A stretch of DNA of 64,000 nt, taken from the NCBI GenBank assembly GCA_034769895.1, contig CM068372.1, positions 241,328,343-241,392,342 on the forward strand, given 5' to 3'. Under the pieces are notes generated by a model. That model was not told the DNA's origin. It searched no databases and saw only the letters and a list, made by a program, of their open reading frames with translations. Source of the stretch: Magicicada septendecula. Lineage: Eukaryota > Arthropoda > Insecta > Hemiptera > Cicadidae. This document shows positions 32,922 through 44,029 of the stretch, piece by piece. Made by a program: the position numbers and the translations under genes. Within the stretch, counting starts at the first letter, position 1, and every line of letters starts with the position of its first letter.

Positions 32922-33316
32922 TTATGTTTTATTAAAGTATTTTCGTAGTGACCACGCGTGGTATTTTCCTAGAGATTTATTTTTTCTAGTGTCGGTCACC
33001 ATAAACGTGTTCCTACCCACTCTCTCAGTTAGTGTGTAAGGACCATCGTATAATTTAAAGAATTTGGTAGCAGTATTGTCCTCACTTTTACCAACAGGTT
33101 TCATTTTTAATAATACGGTTTCTCCTATTTGGAATTGTTGCAATTTGTGAGCTGCGTTGAATTTCTTTGTTCGCTTTGATGCTTTGTTTTTGATGTTAAC
33201 TTTTGCATTCTCGATCTTCATATGCCAAGGTTTAAGCATATTGGCAGTTGGTAGTTTCTTTACATATTTAGACCACACTTTGCTCTGTCGTTGGCCTGTT
33301 TCCAACTCTTTTGGTG
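32922..33316 (-). pseudogene. retrotransposon 2 integrase, C-terminal domain
   Basis: METGQRQSKVWSKYVKKLPT at the start continues the integrase core beyond the Tigger 4 insertion. Then FQIGETVLLKMKPVGKSEDN and KFFKLYDGPYTLTERVGRNT, the GPY/F module, and a C-terminal SLRKYFNKT. The frame is open throughout. Confidence 0.8.
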
Positions 33317-33557
33317 TACAGTGGAACTTGGTTATAACGTCATTGAAGGGACCAAAAAAATAATGGCGTTATGTCCGAGTGACGTTATAAAAGAGTCGTT
33401 ATAAAAGACCCTTTTTAATCACTAGTAAGGAAGGAGAAATAAAAAAAAGATCTTTGCATTATTAACATTATTCGTGATATTTATTCTAAAGTTTACAAAC
33501 TGCATTTCATTTATACAAACAGCATGAAGAATATTTTAAAAGATCAAAAAGAAAGTA

Positions 33558-35628
33558 CAGTAGAACCTCGTTAACCCGGACCAGTTTTGGAAAAATAAAA
33601 TTATGTTTAGCGTAGTAAATGAAGACTTGTTTTACAGACGATAAATCACTATTCTCAGTAGGTACATTACTCGAATTCACTTGCCAGCGGGCGAGTTCAT
33701 TGCACTCACCCCACCTGCCAACCCTCTCCTTCCCCTCCCCACACCTCACACTTGACATTGACCTAGAAACAACATTCCTCAGTTGCGCTGCAATCTCGGT
33801 AGTGTTCGCCTGTTGTCCTAGTGTCACTGTTGAGGTACAGTATCGTTGTGCTGTTTCGTTAGTGCGTTGTTCGCGATGGCGACGAAACGTAAAAACATTG
33901 TTGTGACTATGAAAAAAAGGATGGAAGCATTGACAAGAATTGATAAGGGAGAATCGTTAAAGAACATTGCTGCTGAGTTTGGAGTAGGAACATCGACCGT
34001 ATCTGATTGGAAAAAGAAAGCAAAAACTGCTAAACTAGAAACTCTGGATGAAGCATTGTTTGTCTGGTTTTGCGCTGAAAGAGAACGTGGTTTGCCGATT
34101 TCTGGACCATCATCCAACAGAAAGCATTGAGTTTGAACAAACAGTTGCCCCATGGAGACCCGAGTTTTACAGCTAGCCAGGGGTGGTTGGACAGATGGAA
34201 AAAACGGCATGGAATGCGTCAACTTACAATCACTGGAGAAAGCTTGTCAGGTGATGTTGAAGCGGCAGAAAAATTTAAAAAAGAGTTTGAAGACTTTATT
34301 GAAAAGGAAGAACTGACTGCAGATCAAGTTTACAATGCCGATGAATCCGGTTTATTTTACCGGATGTTGCCGAGTAAAACGCTAGCCTCAAAATTGGGAG
34401 ATTCAGCTAAAGGGTATAAAAAAGGGAAAGACCGCCTCACCATAATGGCTTGCAGTAATGTGTCAGGAAAGCACAAAATTCCTCTCCTTATAATATTGAA
34501 GTCTAAAAACCCCCGTGCATTGAAAAATGTGAAACGAGGCTCATTGCCTGTCGTTTACAGCTCACAAAAAAGTGCTTGGATGGTTAGTGACATTTTCAAA
34601 CAATGGTTTTTCGAGAATTTTGTGCCATCAGTAAAAAAATATTTGAAGAACTGTGGCCTTCCCAGCAAGGCGGTTTTGCTGATTGACAATGCGCCTTCGC
34701 ATCCGTCTGTCAATGAACTAGTCAAAGATGACATTTCAGTGAAGTTTTTACCACCTAATGTAACTTCTCTCGTTCTACCGATGGACCAAGGAGTTCTAGA
34801 AAAAATAAAAAAAGTGTACAAAAGCCAAATGCTAAGTCAACTGGTAGAGGACGAAGGAGAGCATGGTGTGGTAGATATGCTGAAATCTTTTAACGTAAAG
34901 ACTGTTATTTATATGATTGCGGAAGCTTGGGACCAGGTTGGAAGAGAAACTTTGATAAAGTCATGGAAAAAGTTGTGGTCTGGTGTGTGTGACTTGCCAG
35001 AAAACAATACAATTGAAGAAGAAGAAGAAGAAAAAACAAGTGTGGAAGAAGATTTTATAGACTTTTTTAAAAATATCGATGGCTGTTCCGATGTTGATGA
35101 AGAAGACATTGACAATTGGTTGCAAATTGACAATGACGGAGGTTATAAAGCGATCACAGAGGAAGAAATTATTGCATCATGCAGTGTTACAGAAAATGAA
35201 AATGAAGAGGATTCAGACAGTGTTGATGAGCCAGCTGTGGTTATGCCCCATGCAGAAGCAGTAGCAAACATAGATAAATTGATGGTTTATTTCGAGAGTC
35301 AAGCCGTCACATCGCCAAACGAGCTTCTAATGCTAAAGCGGATGCGAGATCGCGCTGCTCGTAAGCGATACACAAAACTGAGGCAGCAAAAGCTCACTGC
35401 CTTTTTTTACTACCGACAAGTTTGTACCTATATTGTGTACAGTGTAAATACATATTACGTGTTTTTAGGTGAAAGTGTGCCGATAATAATTTTTAAACTC
35501 CATTAAAAATATTTTTGGTAAGTACATATTTTTTTTTATCGTTTTTCCCTCATTCTCTGGATAACCCGGATTTTCGTTAACTCGGATCGGCCCCGGCCCC
35601 AGTTTATCCGGGTTCGGAGGTTCTACTG
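33558..35628 (+). mobile_element. pogo/Tigger element 3, inside Tigger 4
   Basis: TIRs CAGTAGAACCTCGTTAACCC (33558) and, from the right, CAGTAGAACCTCCGAACCCG (35628), with TA at 33556-33557 and 35629-35630. 2071 bp. It sits downstream of the Tigger 4 coding end. Confidence 0.94.
33876..35506 (+). pseudogene. Tigger 3 transposase, one frameshift
   Basis: ATG 33876: MATKRKNIVVTMKKRMEALT and the CENP-B-type HTH (IAAEFGVGTSTVSDWKKKAK). The frame ends at 34128-34130 and an overlapping one (open from before 34127) carries on: GWLDRWKKRHGMRQLTITGE, VYNADESGLFYRMLPSKT (first Asp), AVLLIDNAPSHPSVNELV (second), LVLPMDQGVLEKIKKVYK (third), a Glu-rich acidic stretch, and a basic C-terminus. Apart from that single frameshift near 34115 the coding sequence is open for about 540 codons. 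Confidence 0.93.
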
Positions 35629-35642
35629 TACATGTAACTTAC

Positions 35643-36830
35643 ATTTAGGCTTACTGTCGAAAGTAATTGTAATTTTCTTTTGAACGCTCCTTTCTGAAAA
35701 ATAAATTCTTTCTGTTGTGCTGTGGAGATGCTGCGCTGCATTGAACGTGTCGTCAGACGTCTCTCTAAAGCAGTAAAATCGTAAAAGAGTTTCAGCGGCT
35801 CTCATTGCTTCCTGTACTGTCGGACAAACGATGTCAGCATCCTCCTCTTGCTCAGCATCTTCTTCAACACTATCTTCTGCTTCTATGTTTTTTACTTCCG
35901 CGATAATTTCTTCAACACTTGGAATGTTTCTACTTGGTCATCCACGGATGCATAGGAATCAAGTTCATTTCCAAATTCATTTACGTCGAATTTCTTAATC
36001 CACTCCGAGAGCAGCAAGTCATCGTCTTCGTCATCATCGGGTAAATTTTCATGTACGAGTTGTGCTTTACTAAAGCATTTTGCTATCGTCTTCTGTGTTA
36101 CACTCTTCCAAGAGTCGTCTAGGAATTGTATTGCATCTAAGAGTGAAATTGTGGCAGGTTGCGCCGTGTCCATACAGAAAATAATTTTTTTTTTAAAGTT
36201 GCTTACGGTAGTGACACTTTAGGCTTCTAAAGACGCCTTGGTCCATAGGTTGCAGGACACTCGTACAGTTGGCCGGTAAGAAGACCAGATTAATGTTTGT
36301 CAAATTTAACTTTGGATGGGCTGCACAGTTGTCAACTAGAAGTAGAATTTTTCTGTTTTTCAATTACAGTTCTTTATCACACTTTCTTAGTTCATCTTCA
36401 AAAATACTAGAAGTCATCCACGCTTTTTGTAGCAGTGTAACTTACAGGAAGTTTTTTGATCTTTTTAAAACATCTAGTATGCAAACTATTCCCGATAACT
36501 AAAAGTTTCCTTTTTTCGGTTCCCGTCATGTTCGCACAAACAAAAACTGTAACTCTTTGTTTAGAGAGCTTCCCACCAACGCACTTTTCATTTTTAAATT
36601 TGAAAGTCTTATCTGGAGTTAATTTATAAAAAATTCCGGCTTCATCTCCATTAAAGATGTCTTCATCTTTGTATGATCATCTAATTTCTGGCCAAGTGTT
36701 ACGCACCCAATCGCCTGTAACGTTCAGATCTACACATTTTGCCTCACCACAAATTTTTGCAAAGGAAATCGAGTGTCGGGCCTTAAATCGATCTAGCCAT
36801 CCGTTGGAGCACGTAAATGGCTGGCGCCGG
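35643..36830 (-). pseudogene. Tigger 4 transposase, decayed
   Basis: Minus strand from 36830 in shifting frames: NGWLDRFKARHSISFAKICG, DWVRNTWPEIR, then DIFNGDEAGIFYK (first Asp of the core), NEKCVGGKLSKQRVTVFVC, CFKKIKKLPV, many stops, then an acidic segment LPDDDEDDDLLLSEWIKKFD (36173-35892) and RSVQKKITITFDSKP near 35660. The CENP-B N-terminal part is absent between 36831 and the TIR. Clearly older than Tigger 3. Confidence 0.8.
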
Positions 36831-37099
36831 CGGTCCTGTTACAGTGCTTATCGCTTGCATACAATGTATGTCTGCAGCCATGGGCTAGCGCGCGCGCACA
36901 TATATACGTTTATATGAAATTTAGAGTAAAATATCTGAGAAATTTTTGATGCTATAACAGAGTAGTACAATATTTAGTGACGTTAAAACCGGGAATTTTT
37001 ATAATGTTAAAGATATCAGTTTGACCGGACTTATGACAAAATAACTCTACACCCGAGTTGACGTAACAGCCGAGGCCGTAATAAACAAGTTCCACTGTA

Positions 37100-37872
37100 T
37101 ATTCAGTTGTGTGATTGTAATTTTCATTTAATGTTTTTTCAAAGAATTCTACATATTGTGGCCAGGTGCTATGTTTGTCGTAGCAATATAACCTAAATAA
37201 TTTTCCTAGCTCTTTATTTATTCTTTCGGCCAGGTTTCCCTGTGGTCTCCTTATTGCTGTGAGTATCAGCTGGATTCCATTCGGCTCTAAGGTGTTTGTC
37301 CACGCTTGATTCTGGAATTGTTTACCTTGGTCTGACAGTATACATTTTATTTGTCCATACTGTGTGATATACTTTTTGAATATTATGTTTAACACTGCCT
37401 TGGTGGTTGGTCTGGTGACAGGGTATAGTCTTACTACCTTGGTGAATGCGTCTGTGCAAACTAGTAGGTGCCTAAGCCTTCAACTACCTCGAGGGAGCAG
37501 TCCTAAGAAATCCACACATAACATTTCGTTCTTACCGTTGACAATAATATTCTGCATTTCCATGTACGTATGTAGGTTCGGAGATTTTGCCGTTTGACAG
37601 TTATGACACAGTTTTAAAATACTTCTTACTTTTCTATACATATTATTACAAATAAAATCTTCTCTTAACGCTAAATAACAGCGGCATGGTCCCGCATGCC
37701 CTAGACTCTCATGGCATGCCCACGTTACTTCACTTAATAGGTCGTTTGGCATTACTACTTTCCACTTTCCATTCACCCTCCCAGAGTTTGTACAGTATCT
37801 CGTTTTCCAGCTTATACCTTGGATCTTCTCTTTGAATGTACTTTCTTCGTAGCTCCATAACTCTGTTGTCAT
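37100..37872 (-). pseudogene. retrotransposon 2 integrase, zinc and catalytic domains
   Basis: HHCC domain: ACHESLGHAGPCRCYL then LCHNCQTAKSP. Core: MLCVDFLGLLPRGS (first Asp), an in-frame TGA (about 37480-37482), then CILSDQGKQFQNQAW (second Asp) and GNLAERINKELGKL (Glu). It is cut at 37099 by Tigger 4. One nonsense change in an otherwise continuous frame. Confidence 0.85.
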
Positions 37873-38383
37873 CTTTCTGTTCTTGGTGGATGTTTTGTAG
37901 TCGTATCTTTAACTCATTTGTCATTTCATATTTCATTGCTAATATTTTCACTTCATTGGTGTGGCATTTATCTTCTTCTTCTTCTTCTTCTTCTTCTTCT
38001 TCTTCTTCTTCTTCTTCTTCTTCTTCTTCTTCTTCTTCTTCTTCTTCTTCTTCTTCTTCTTCTTCTTCTTCTTCTTCTTCTTCTTCTTCTTCTTCTTCTT
38101 CTCCTCCTCCTCCTTCTCCTCCTTCTCCTCCTTCTCCTCCTTCTCCTCCTTCTCCTCCTTCTCCTCCTTCTCCTCCTTCTCCTCCTTCTCCTTCTTCTCC
38201 TTCTCCTTCTCCTTCTCCTTCTCCTTCTCCTTCTCCTTCTCCTTCTCCTTCTCCTTCTCCTTCTCCTTCTCCTTCTCCTTCTCCTTCTCCTTCGTATCTG
38301 CTGAGGATGTCGGCTATTTTATTTTCCGATGCTTTGCGGTATTTTACAGTAAATGAATATTCCTCTATTGCTAAGATCTATTG
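37730..38383 (-). pseudogene. retrotransposon 2 RNase H tail plus expanded acidic linker
   Basis: On the minus strand from about 38383: LAIEEYSFTVKYRKASENKI then ADILSRY, the end of RNase H (compare 'KYRKGKDNxxADxLSR'). The frame then runs through the microsatellite as alternating Glu-Gly, Glu-Gly-Gly and finally poly-Glu, and exits as DKCHTNEVKILAMKYEMTNE into the integrase linker. SRY and the linker are in the same frame and no stop occurs in the 323-bp repeat. Most of RNase H, including its catalytic residues, is missing: RT ends at IIFDKFRKA and jumps here with a frame change. Confidence 0.75.
37971..38293. repeat. (TTC)n/(TTCTCC)n compound microsatellite, 323 bp
   Basis: TTC units to about 38100, then TTCTCCTCC-type 9-mers to about 38190, then TTCTCC 6-mers to 38293. 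All units are multiples of three, keeping the minus frame open. The Ser, Leu and Phe ORFs on the plus strand are by-products. Confidence 0.98.
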
Positions 38384-39494
38384 CTTTTCTAAACTTATCA
38401 AAGATTATGTTTAAGTGTTCAATATGTTCCTTCAATGATTTTGAAATAACCAGAATGTCGTCTACAAATATTACTACAGACTGTTCTACTTCCGGTCCTA
38501 ATGCTAGTTCTAAACATCTTACCATATCTGCTAGGCTTGTTACCAATCCAAATGGTACTACTTTGAATTGACAGCACTTGTTTCTGTACATGAAAGCGGT
38601 GTATTTTCTACTGTGTTGTTCTAGTGGAATTTGCCAGAAACTTGCTGTGAGGTCTAATTTACTCATATACTTATTCCCTTGACACTTTATAAACAATTCA
38701 TCGGCGTTTGGTGCACAATCAAAGTTTTTCTGCATAATACTGTTTAAATTTTGCATGTCAAGACATAATCTAATTTCATCGTTCTTCTTTTTAACTATAA
38801 CCATTGGGTTTATAAAGTTACTGTTTGAACGTTCAATAATTTGGTGTTTTAACATATTGTTTATTTCGATGTCTACCTGATTTTGATATTTTATCGGGAC
38901 TGGATATGTTCGACGCACAAATTTATCTTCATCGGTCGTTTTTATCTGGTGTTCGTACACATTTGTTATTCTTGGTCTTTCACTGAATACATCTTGATTT
39001 TGTTGTTTTAGTCGTTTTAATTCACTACTCTCGTGTGTGTTGAGTGTGTCATGTTTTGTTGCTGTTTTACGAGTTGGTGTTGCTACTTTTATTTCCGGCC
39101 TCTGGATCTTCATAGTACTTTTATTATTCTCATATTTATTTAAATTTTCATTTAGTTTGATTATATATGTTGTCTTTTTTATCTCGCACTCCATGGTGTC
39201 TTGTTGTGTGTTTATTATTGCATTTATTTGTTTAAGTTGATCCATCCCAATAATTGCATCATAAATTAAATTCTTTATAATAATAGCTGGTATTTCTAAA
39301 TTCATCTCGTCTTTATTTATGTTTATAAACATTTGCTGATCGACTTTCTCTTTCTGGTTTACGGCCGTTTGTACACACATATTATTTAATGGTAGCACTG
39401 GTGCCTTATTAAATTGTTTTTTATTTGCGTTTATAAATGTCTGGCTTATAGCTGACAGTTCGGCTCCTGTATCAATTAGTATATTGGCTAACAC
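38384..39494 (-). pseudogene. retrotransposon 2 protease and reverse transcriptase
   Basis: Protease: NILIDTGAELSAIS (active-site D-T-G) and IIGMDQLKQINA. RT: KHQIIERSNSNFINPMVIVK, IRLCLDMQNLNSIMQ, SKLDLTASFWQIPLEQHSRK (first Asp), FKVVPFGLVTSLADMVRCLE, and VVIFVDDILVISKS (catalytic F-V-D-D). It is open for about 370 codons. The frame is lost where the RNase H deletion joins (about 38384). Divergent from gypsy 1; closest by feel to Osvaldo/Gypsy-like insect elements, not verified. Confidence 0.85.
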
Positions 39495-39560
39495 ATTATT
39501 TATGTATGCTATTATGCATGGGCACTTACGTTTCAGTGCATCGCTAGGTTTGTCGTCTAT

Positions 39561-41013
39561 TCACAATAGTTCATCCCTAATTTCCGGTGGATACACATTG
39601 TTTATTTGCATACATATTTCATTAGTCTTAATTTTATTTTTACATTTATAATTATTATCACTGGACGTCTTGTGAACACCCCTTACTGTACGTTTTTTTG
39701 AAGTTGACTGTATCACCTCACTTATCTCTTCTTGTAGCGGTCTCGTTTCCGTTCGTATTGTTGTATGCAGTCCCCTAGTATATGCGTCCGTCTGCGTCAG
39801 TGTTATTGTTTGTATTTGAGCTGACTTATTCCAATCCTTATTTGTAAAACTTCGTTCATTATTATTACTATATTTATTTCGTGGACCTAAATACGGTTTC
39901 TTTGTATTGGTGTTTTGTTGTTGTCTGTTTTCGTAATTGTTTTCGCGGCTTGGACCTGGTCTAGGTTGCGCGTCTGACCTTGGTTGTTGTTTTAGCGAAT
40001 ATCTTCTCTCCCCACTGTGCCAGCATGAGTAGGAGTTCTTCAATCGTTTTAGTTCCCCTCGTCATTACTGCAACATTGATATCGCGGTCAAAGTGATAAG
40101 GCAGTTTATTTACGAATTCACTCTCCATCAACTTAGGTTTTAAATGTTTCGCTCTAGCTACAATATCAATTACATATGCTTCTCTGGACTTATCTTTTGG
40201 CATGTATTCGTATTTATCAAACTCTAACTGCTTTCAAATTCTTCTTTGGATATGGTCGCTCCAGTATCTTTGTTCAAATTTATTTTTGAAATCCTCGTAG
40301 GACGTAACGTTTTCTCTTATTATCGAATACCACTTTGCAGCTGTGTGTTCTAATCGACGTGCTATCCATTCCACGCATTCGTTATCGTTTAGGTTATTTC
40401 CTACCATCCTCCATATTTCGTTCACGCTCTGTTAAAAATTCTATTGGGTTTTCACTTTCCCATCCACTAAATTTCTGCATTTTCGGCATATCTTCAGCAC
40501 TCCTGTAGATGTACATGATCTGTTCTGCTTTCGTTTTCTTCATCTGTGCTATCTATTCTTGTAGGTGTTTGTCATTCTTCTCACCTTGTTCCTTATTTGT
40601 CATTATTGTTGTTTCATGCCTAGCGATGACTTGGTCCAATATTTTTATATTTTCTTTCACTTCGTCTATATTTCCTTCTGTCTCCTGAGTAAATTTAGTT
40701 AGTTTCTCTTCTTGGGACTGTACCGTTGTAGTAACTCTTGTTGCTTCTTGTTTATAGCATTTGTCCATGTTCGCATATTTTCGCTTAGTTTCTTTTGTTC
40801 CTTCCTATTTTCTCCATGTAGTGCTCCGGATTCCTCTCGTAATTGTATCCTTGCCTCTTCCCACCATTCTGGTTTTTCTTTTCATAGTCTTTCTTCACGC
40901 TCTTCTTTTTCTTTTCTTCGTTTTTCTTTTTCTGCTTTCTCTTCTTCTCGTTGTTGTTGTAGCATTTGCTGTATTGCTGTCATTATGTCAGTAGGTGTTT
41001 GCGTTTCTGCCAT
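39561..41013 (-). pseudogene. retrotransposon 2 gag
   Basis: Start ATG 41013 (MAETQTPTDIMTAIQQMLQQ), then an Arg/Glu/Lys coiled coil with breaks, a second coiled coil (40768-40553), a typical gag word FSGWESENPIEF near 40460, CVEWIARRLEHTAAKWYSII (capsid-like, 40370), FEQRYWSD, then ESEFVNKLPYHFDRDINVAV and a basic, Asn/Gln-rich tail. No zinc knuckle is seen. At least four frame changes. Confidence 0.75.
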
Positions 41014-41507
41014 TTTCGCGGTTTAATTATTGACCTACTATTTCAAAATTACACATCTAATAGTCTATAAAATATTTTCTCAGCGTTGACAATTTCCTCC
41101 CCTTACAACTAACAATGGTTATACAATATTAACAATAGGTCTTTGTTCAGACCGAGACTTTCTTAGATCTAATTCCCTGTATTGTTCTACTGATACTTAA
41201 CTTGTATCCTTTAAAATTATTACTACTCCGGATGTTGTTTCCGGTTTAAACTTCACCTCTCATCCGTTCTCACACTGTTCTGACTCTTATAATTCAGTTA
41301 AGGCTTCTAACGGTTTTTATATTTTTTACTTCAAATAATTATTACAATTTATTTTAATTTTATATTTTCTTGGTTTGTTCTTTATATGGGTTTGTTATTT
41401 ATGTGGGCGCCAGTCATAAACAAATATAATATTTTCATGCAACTATTTATTTTATGACAATTATTACATTTTTAATTTTATTTATTTTATGTAATTTTAA
41501 TTAATCG

Positions 41508-41528
41508 TGCCCCACGCTTTGGGCCGCC
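41508..41528 (-). other. primer-binding site of retrotransposon 2
   Basis: Minus strand TGGCGGCCCAAAGCGTGGGG, a few bases from the LTR end. It resembles the lysine-tRNA type PBS (TGGCGCCCAACGTGGGG) with small insertions; the tRNA assignment is inferred. Confidence 0.6.
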
Positions 41529-41680
41529 ATTTTGCAACTGGACTTTGTTGATGTGTTTTACTGGTATCACCAATTTTGGGCAACAGCGAGTATTAATACT
41601 GTTCAGTTTACACACACAAAGACCAATGCAATTTTAATTAGACTTACCTTAACTGAATTTACTTTTACTTCTCTGCTATA

Positions 41681-43889
41681 CAGTAAAGCCCCGATTATCA
41701 GCGGAATTGGGTGGCAAGGGCACCGTGGATAGTGAAAATCGCGGATAACCCGAAAAAAGACTAAAAATGAGGTGTAAACACGAAAAAAAATATTTCAGCA
41801 TAAAAACTATGTTTTATTGTACAAAAAACATAATATGTAAAACTTTTAAAATATGTACAGTACAGCAGAAACCTTTGCTCTATGTCTAAATCACTAAAAT
41901 AAAGAACAGTAAACAAAAAACAATACTGTACTGTTAACAAAAAGTGTTCAGTTACGCCTTTTTAAAAAAATCAATCACTCGTTTTTGCTTCTTGCTGTGG
42001 AAACACCTTTTCTTTATTCTAGATTGTACTTTCCTTAACATGAGTTTTTCTGCCAGATGTGCGTCGTCGTCTTGTTCCTCTAAATATTGAAGTAATCCGT
42101 CTACATGCTGCAAAGCAGTTTCGTGTGTCATCCGCGCAGGCGCCTCGTCTTCTTCACTTTCACTTTGTTCTTCTTCGTTCTCGTTCTCTCCCATTGCTTT
42201 GTTCGTTATCTCTATGTCAGTCAGTCGTTCAAACCCCGGCTCACTTGCGTCGCATTCCAGCCACTGTTCTATGTTCTCTTCGTCGACATTCTCACCTCCC
42301 GGAACGGATGTCACTAGGTCAACAAGTGTAGCGGTCGGCATGACTTCATTCTCTTCTTCACAAATGTTTTGGTTGACATTTGTTTCGATACTCGGAAAGA
42401 GTTTTCTCCATGATTTAACAAGGGTTGAGGGTTTGATGTAATCCCATGCAGACGCAATATCGTAAATGCTATTCAAAATTATATAATTCTTCCAAAATTC
42501 TTTGAGATCGCAGCCTTCTTCGATTTTTGACAGTAACAACTTTGTTCTGTATGTTCTCTTCATGGTTGCAATGACTCCCTGGTCCATAGGTTGTATCAGC
42601 GCAGTAACATTTGGGGACAAAAACTTTGCGAAGATTTTCCCGTCAGAAGATTTAAGCACACATGTAGCTGGGTGTGAAGGCGCGTTGTCAATTAACAAAA
42701 CAGCCTTCTTTGGCAAATTTTTTGAGTCAAGATGTTTACGTACTTGAGGCACAAAAATGTTTTCAAACCATTCTTGAAAAATCTGCTGGTTCATCCAACC
42801 TTTTTTTTTGGTTGAAATAATCAACTGGTAAATTTTCTGCTGTTGTCCCCTTAAAAGACCTCGGTTTCTTAGATTTACCGATTACAAGAAGCGTAAGTTT
42901 GTGACTACCCGCAGCGTTGCTGCATGGCAAGATTGTAATTCTTTCCTTGCTACTTTTGTGACCTGCCGCTTGATGTTCACTTTCAAATGCTAAAGTACGA
43001 GTGGGAAGACACTTCCAAAAAAGCCCTGATTCATCAGCGTTATAAATTTGTTCATATGACAGAGCTTCAGACAACACAAATTCTTCAAAATCACGTTGAA
43101 AATCATCAGCTGCATGTTGATCACCACTCAGCTTCTCTCCGTGTAGACCAATCTCTCTAATTCCATGACGTTTCTTAAAACGATGTAACCAAACGGACGA
43201 CGCATCAAAATTTCCTTCCAGGCCTAACAAATCAAAAAAGATTTTTGCTTTAGCTGCAATGGTAGGACCAGACACGGGGGTGCCCTCACTTCGCACCTGA
43301 GCTAACCATTCCGCTAATGCCGAGTCAAGTTCATTATAGGTGGATTTCTTCATTGTTTTTCGTTTTTTCATCCCAGAAGCACTGTCCGACACTGATGCAA
43401 AGGCTAACAGTTTGTCTTTTTGCTTTAAAACGTCTCGCACTGTTGTTTCCCCGATCCCGTAATTCAAACACATCTGCTTCCTTGAAGCGCCATTTTCTAT
43501 TTTAGAAATCATTTCAAGTTTTTGTGCAATCGTTAACACAACCTTCTTTCGTTTTTCAGCCATTATTAATTTCAGGAACTAACGAACTGATCACAACTGA
43601 TCACTAAGCACACTTACTGACAACTGACACCATTGGCAGACCGAGAGAATATGTACGTAGAGGGGGAAGGTTAGTGAACTTGACCAAAACAAAAGAGCAA
43701 GAGCCAAAACAAAATTCCGAGAAGGCCTATAGGATTACGATGCACAATAAACCTGTCAGAAATTTTCGACCTTCGCACTGTAGGGCCTATTGTATTTTCC
43801 CTGTTGTTGGCTTGGATTAAAATTGGTTTTTTTGAGGTTTGTAATTAAAAAAATTTTCGTGGCACTCGCGGATAATCGGGGCTTTACTG
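41681..43889 (-). mobile_element. pogo/Tigger element 5
   Basis: TIRs CAGTAAAGCCCCGATTATCA (41681) and, from the right, CAGTAAAGCCCCGATTATCC (43889), with TA at 41679-41680 and 43890-43891. The other LTR gives the empty site. Best preserved of the six pogo-like elements. Confidence 0.95.
41952..43563 (-). pseudogene. Tigger 5 transposase, one homopolymer frameshift
   Basis: ATG 43563: MAEKRKKVVLTIAQKLEMIS, HTH (KQMCLNYGIGETTVRDVLKQ), LDSALAEWLAQVRSEGTPVS, then QIYNADESGLFWKCLPTRT (first Asp). The frame breaks in a run of nine T (42801-42809); the overlapping frame continues KKKGWMNQQIFQEWF, AVLLIDNAPSHPATCVL (second Asp), IQPMDQGVIATMKRTYRTKL (third), an acidic stretch and the terminal KRVIDFFKKA. 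About 537 codons if the run were one base different. It could be active, or this may be an assembly error. Confidence 0.93.
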
Positions 43890-44029
43890 TACTTATATTC
43901 TGTAGACCTGTGTGTGAGAATGTGATGGATGGGTGTTATTTTTGAAATAATTACTTCTAACTCTTTAGTTATTATAAGAATTGTGTTTAATGTTTGGTTT
44001 TTTTTTATTTTACTTTACTTTAAATAATA

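Larger units (their letters stand above)
33319..37097 (-). mobile_element. pogo/Tigger element 4, inserted in integrase 2 and carrying Tigger 3
   Basis: TIRs CAGTGGAACTTGGTTATAAC (33319) and, from the right, CAGTGGAACTTGTTTATTAC (37097), with TA at 33317-33318 and 37098-37099. Without Tigger 3 it is about 1.7 kb, so it is internally deleted. Removing it restores the integrase reading across HTTEYT. Confidence 0.9.
31140..44029 (-). mobile_element. gypsy-like LTR retrotransposon 2 (nested host)
   Basis: Direct repeats start TGCAACTGGACTTTGTTG at 31140 and 41533; between them on the minus strand lie PBS, gag, protease, RT, an RNase H remnant, integrase. The left copy is the 3' LTR. The right copy is the 5' LTR, cut by a Tigger and truncated at about 44029, where PLE C starts. 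The internal region is cut inside integrase by Tigger 4, which holds Tigger 3. No target duplication can be found because the outer part of the 5' LTR is missing. Confidence 0.85.
41533..44029 (-). repeat. 5' LTR of retrotransposon 2, split by Tigger 5 and truncated
   Basis: 41533-41680 and 43892-44029 match 31140-31425 of the other LTR. The remaining about 0.9 kb is missing; PLE C begins at the break. Confidence 0.85.

Noticed and set aside
37836-38414. Plus-strand poly-Ser/Pro, poly-Leu and poly-Phe ORFs
   Set aside because: Produced by the TTC/TCC microsatellite; the meaningful frame is the minus-strand acidic one continuous with pol.
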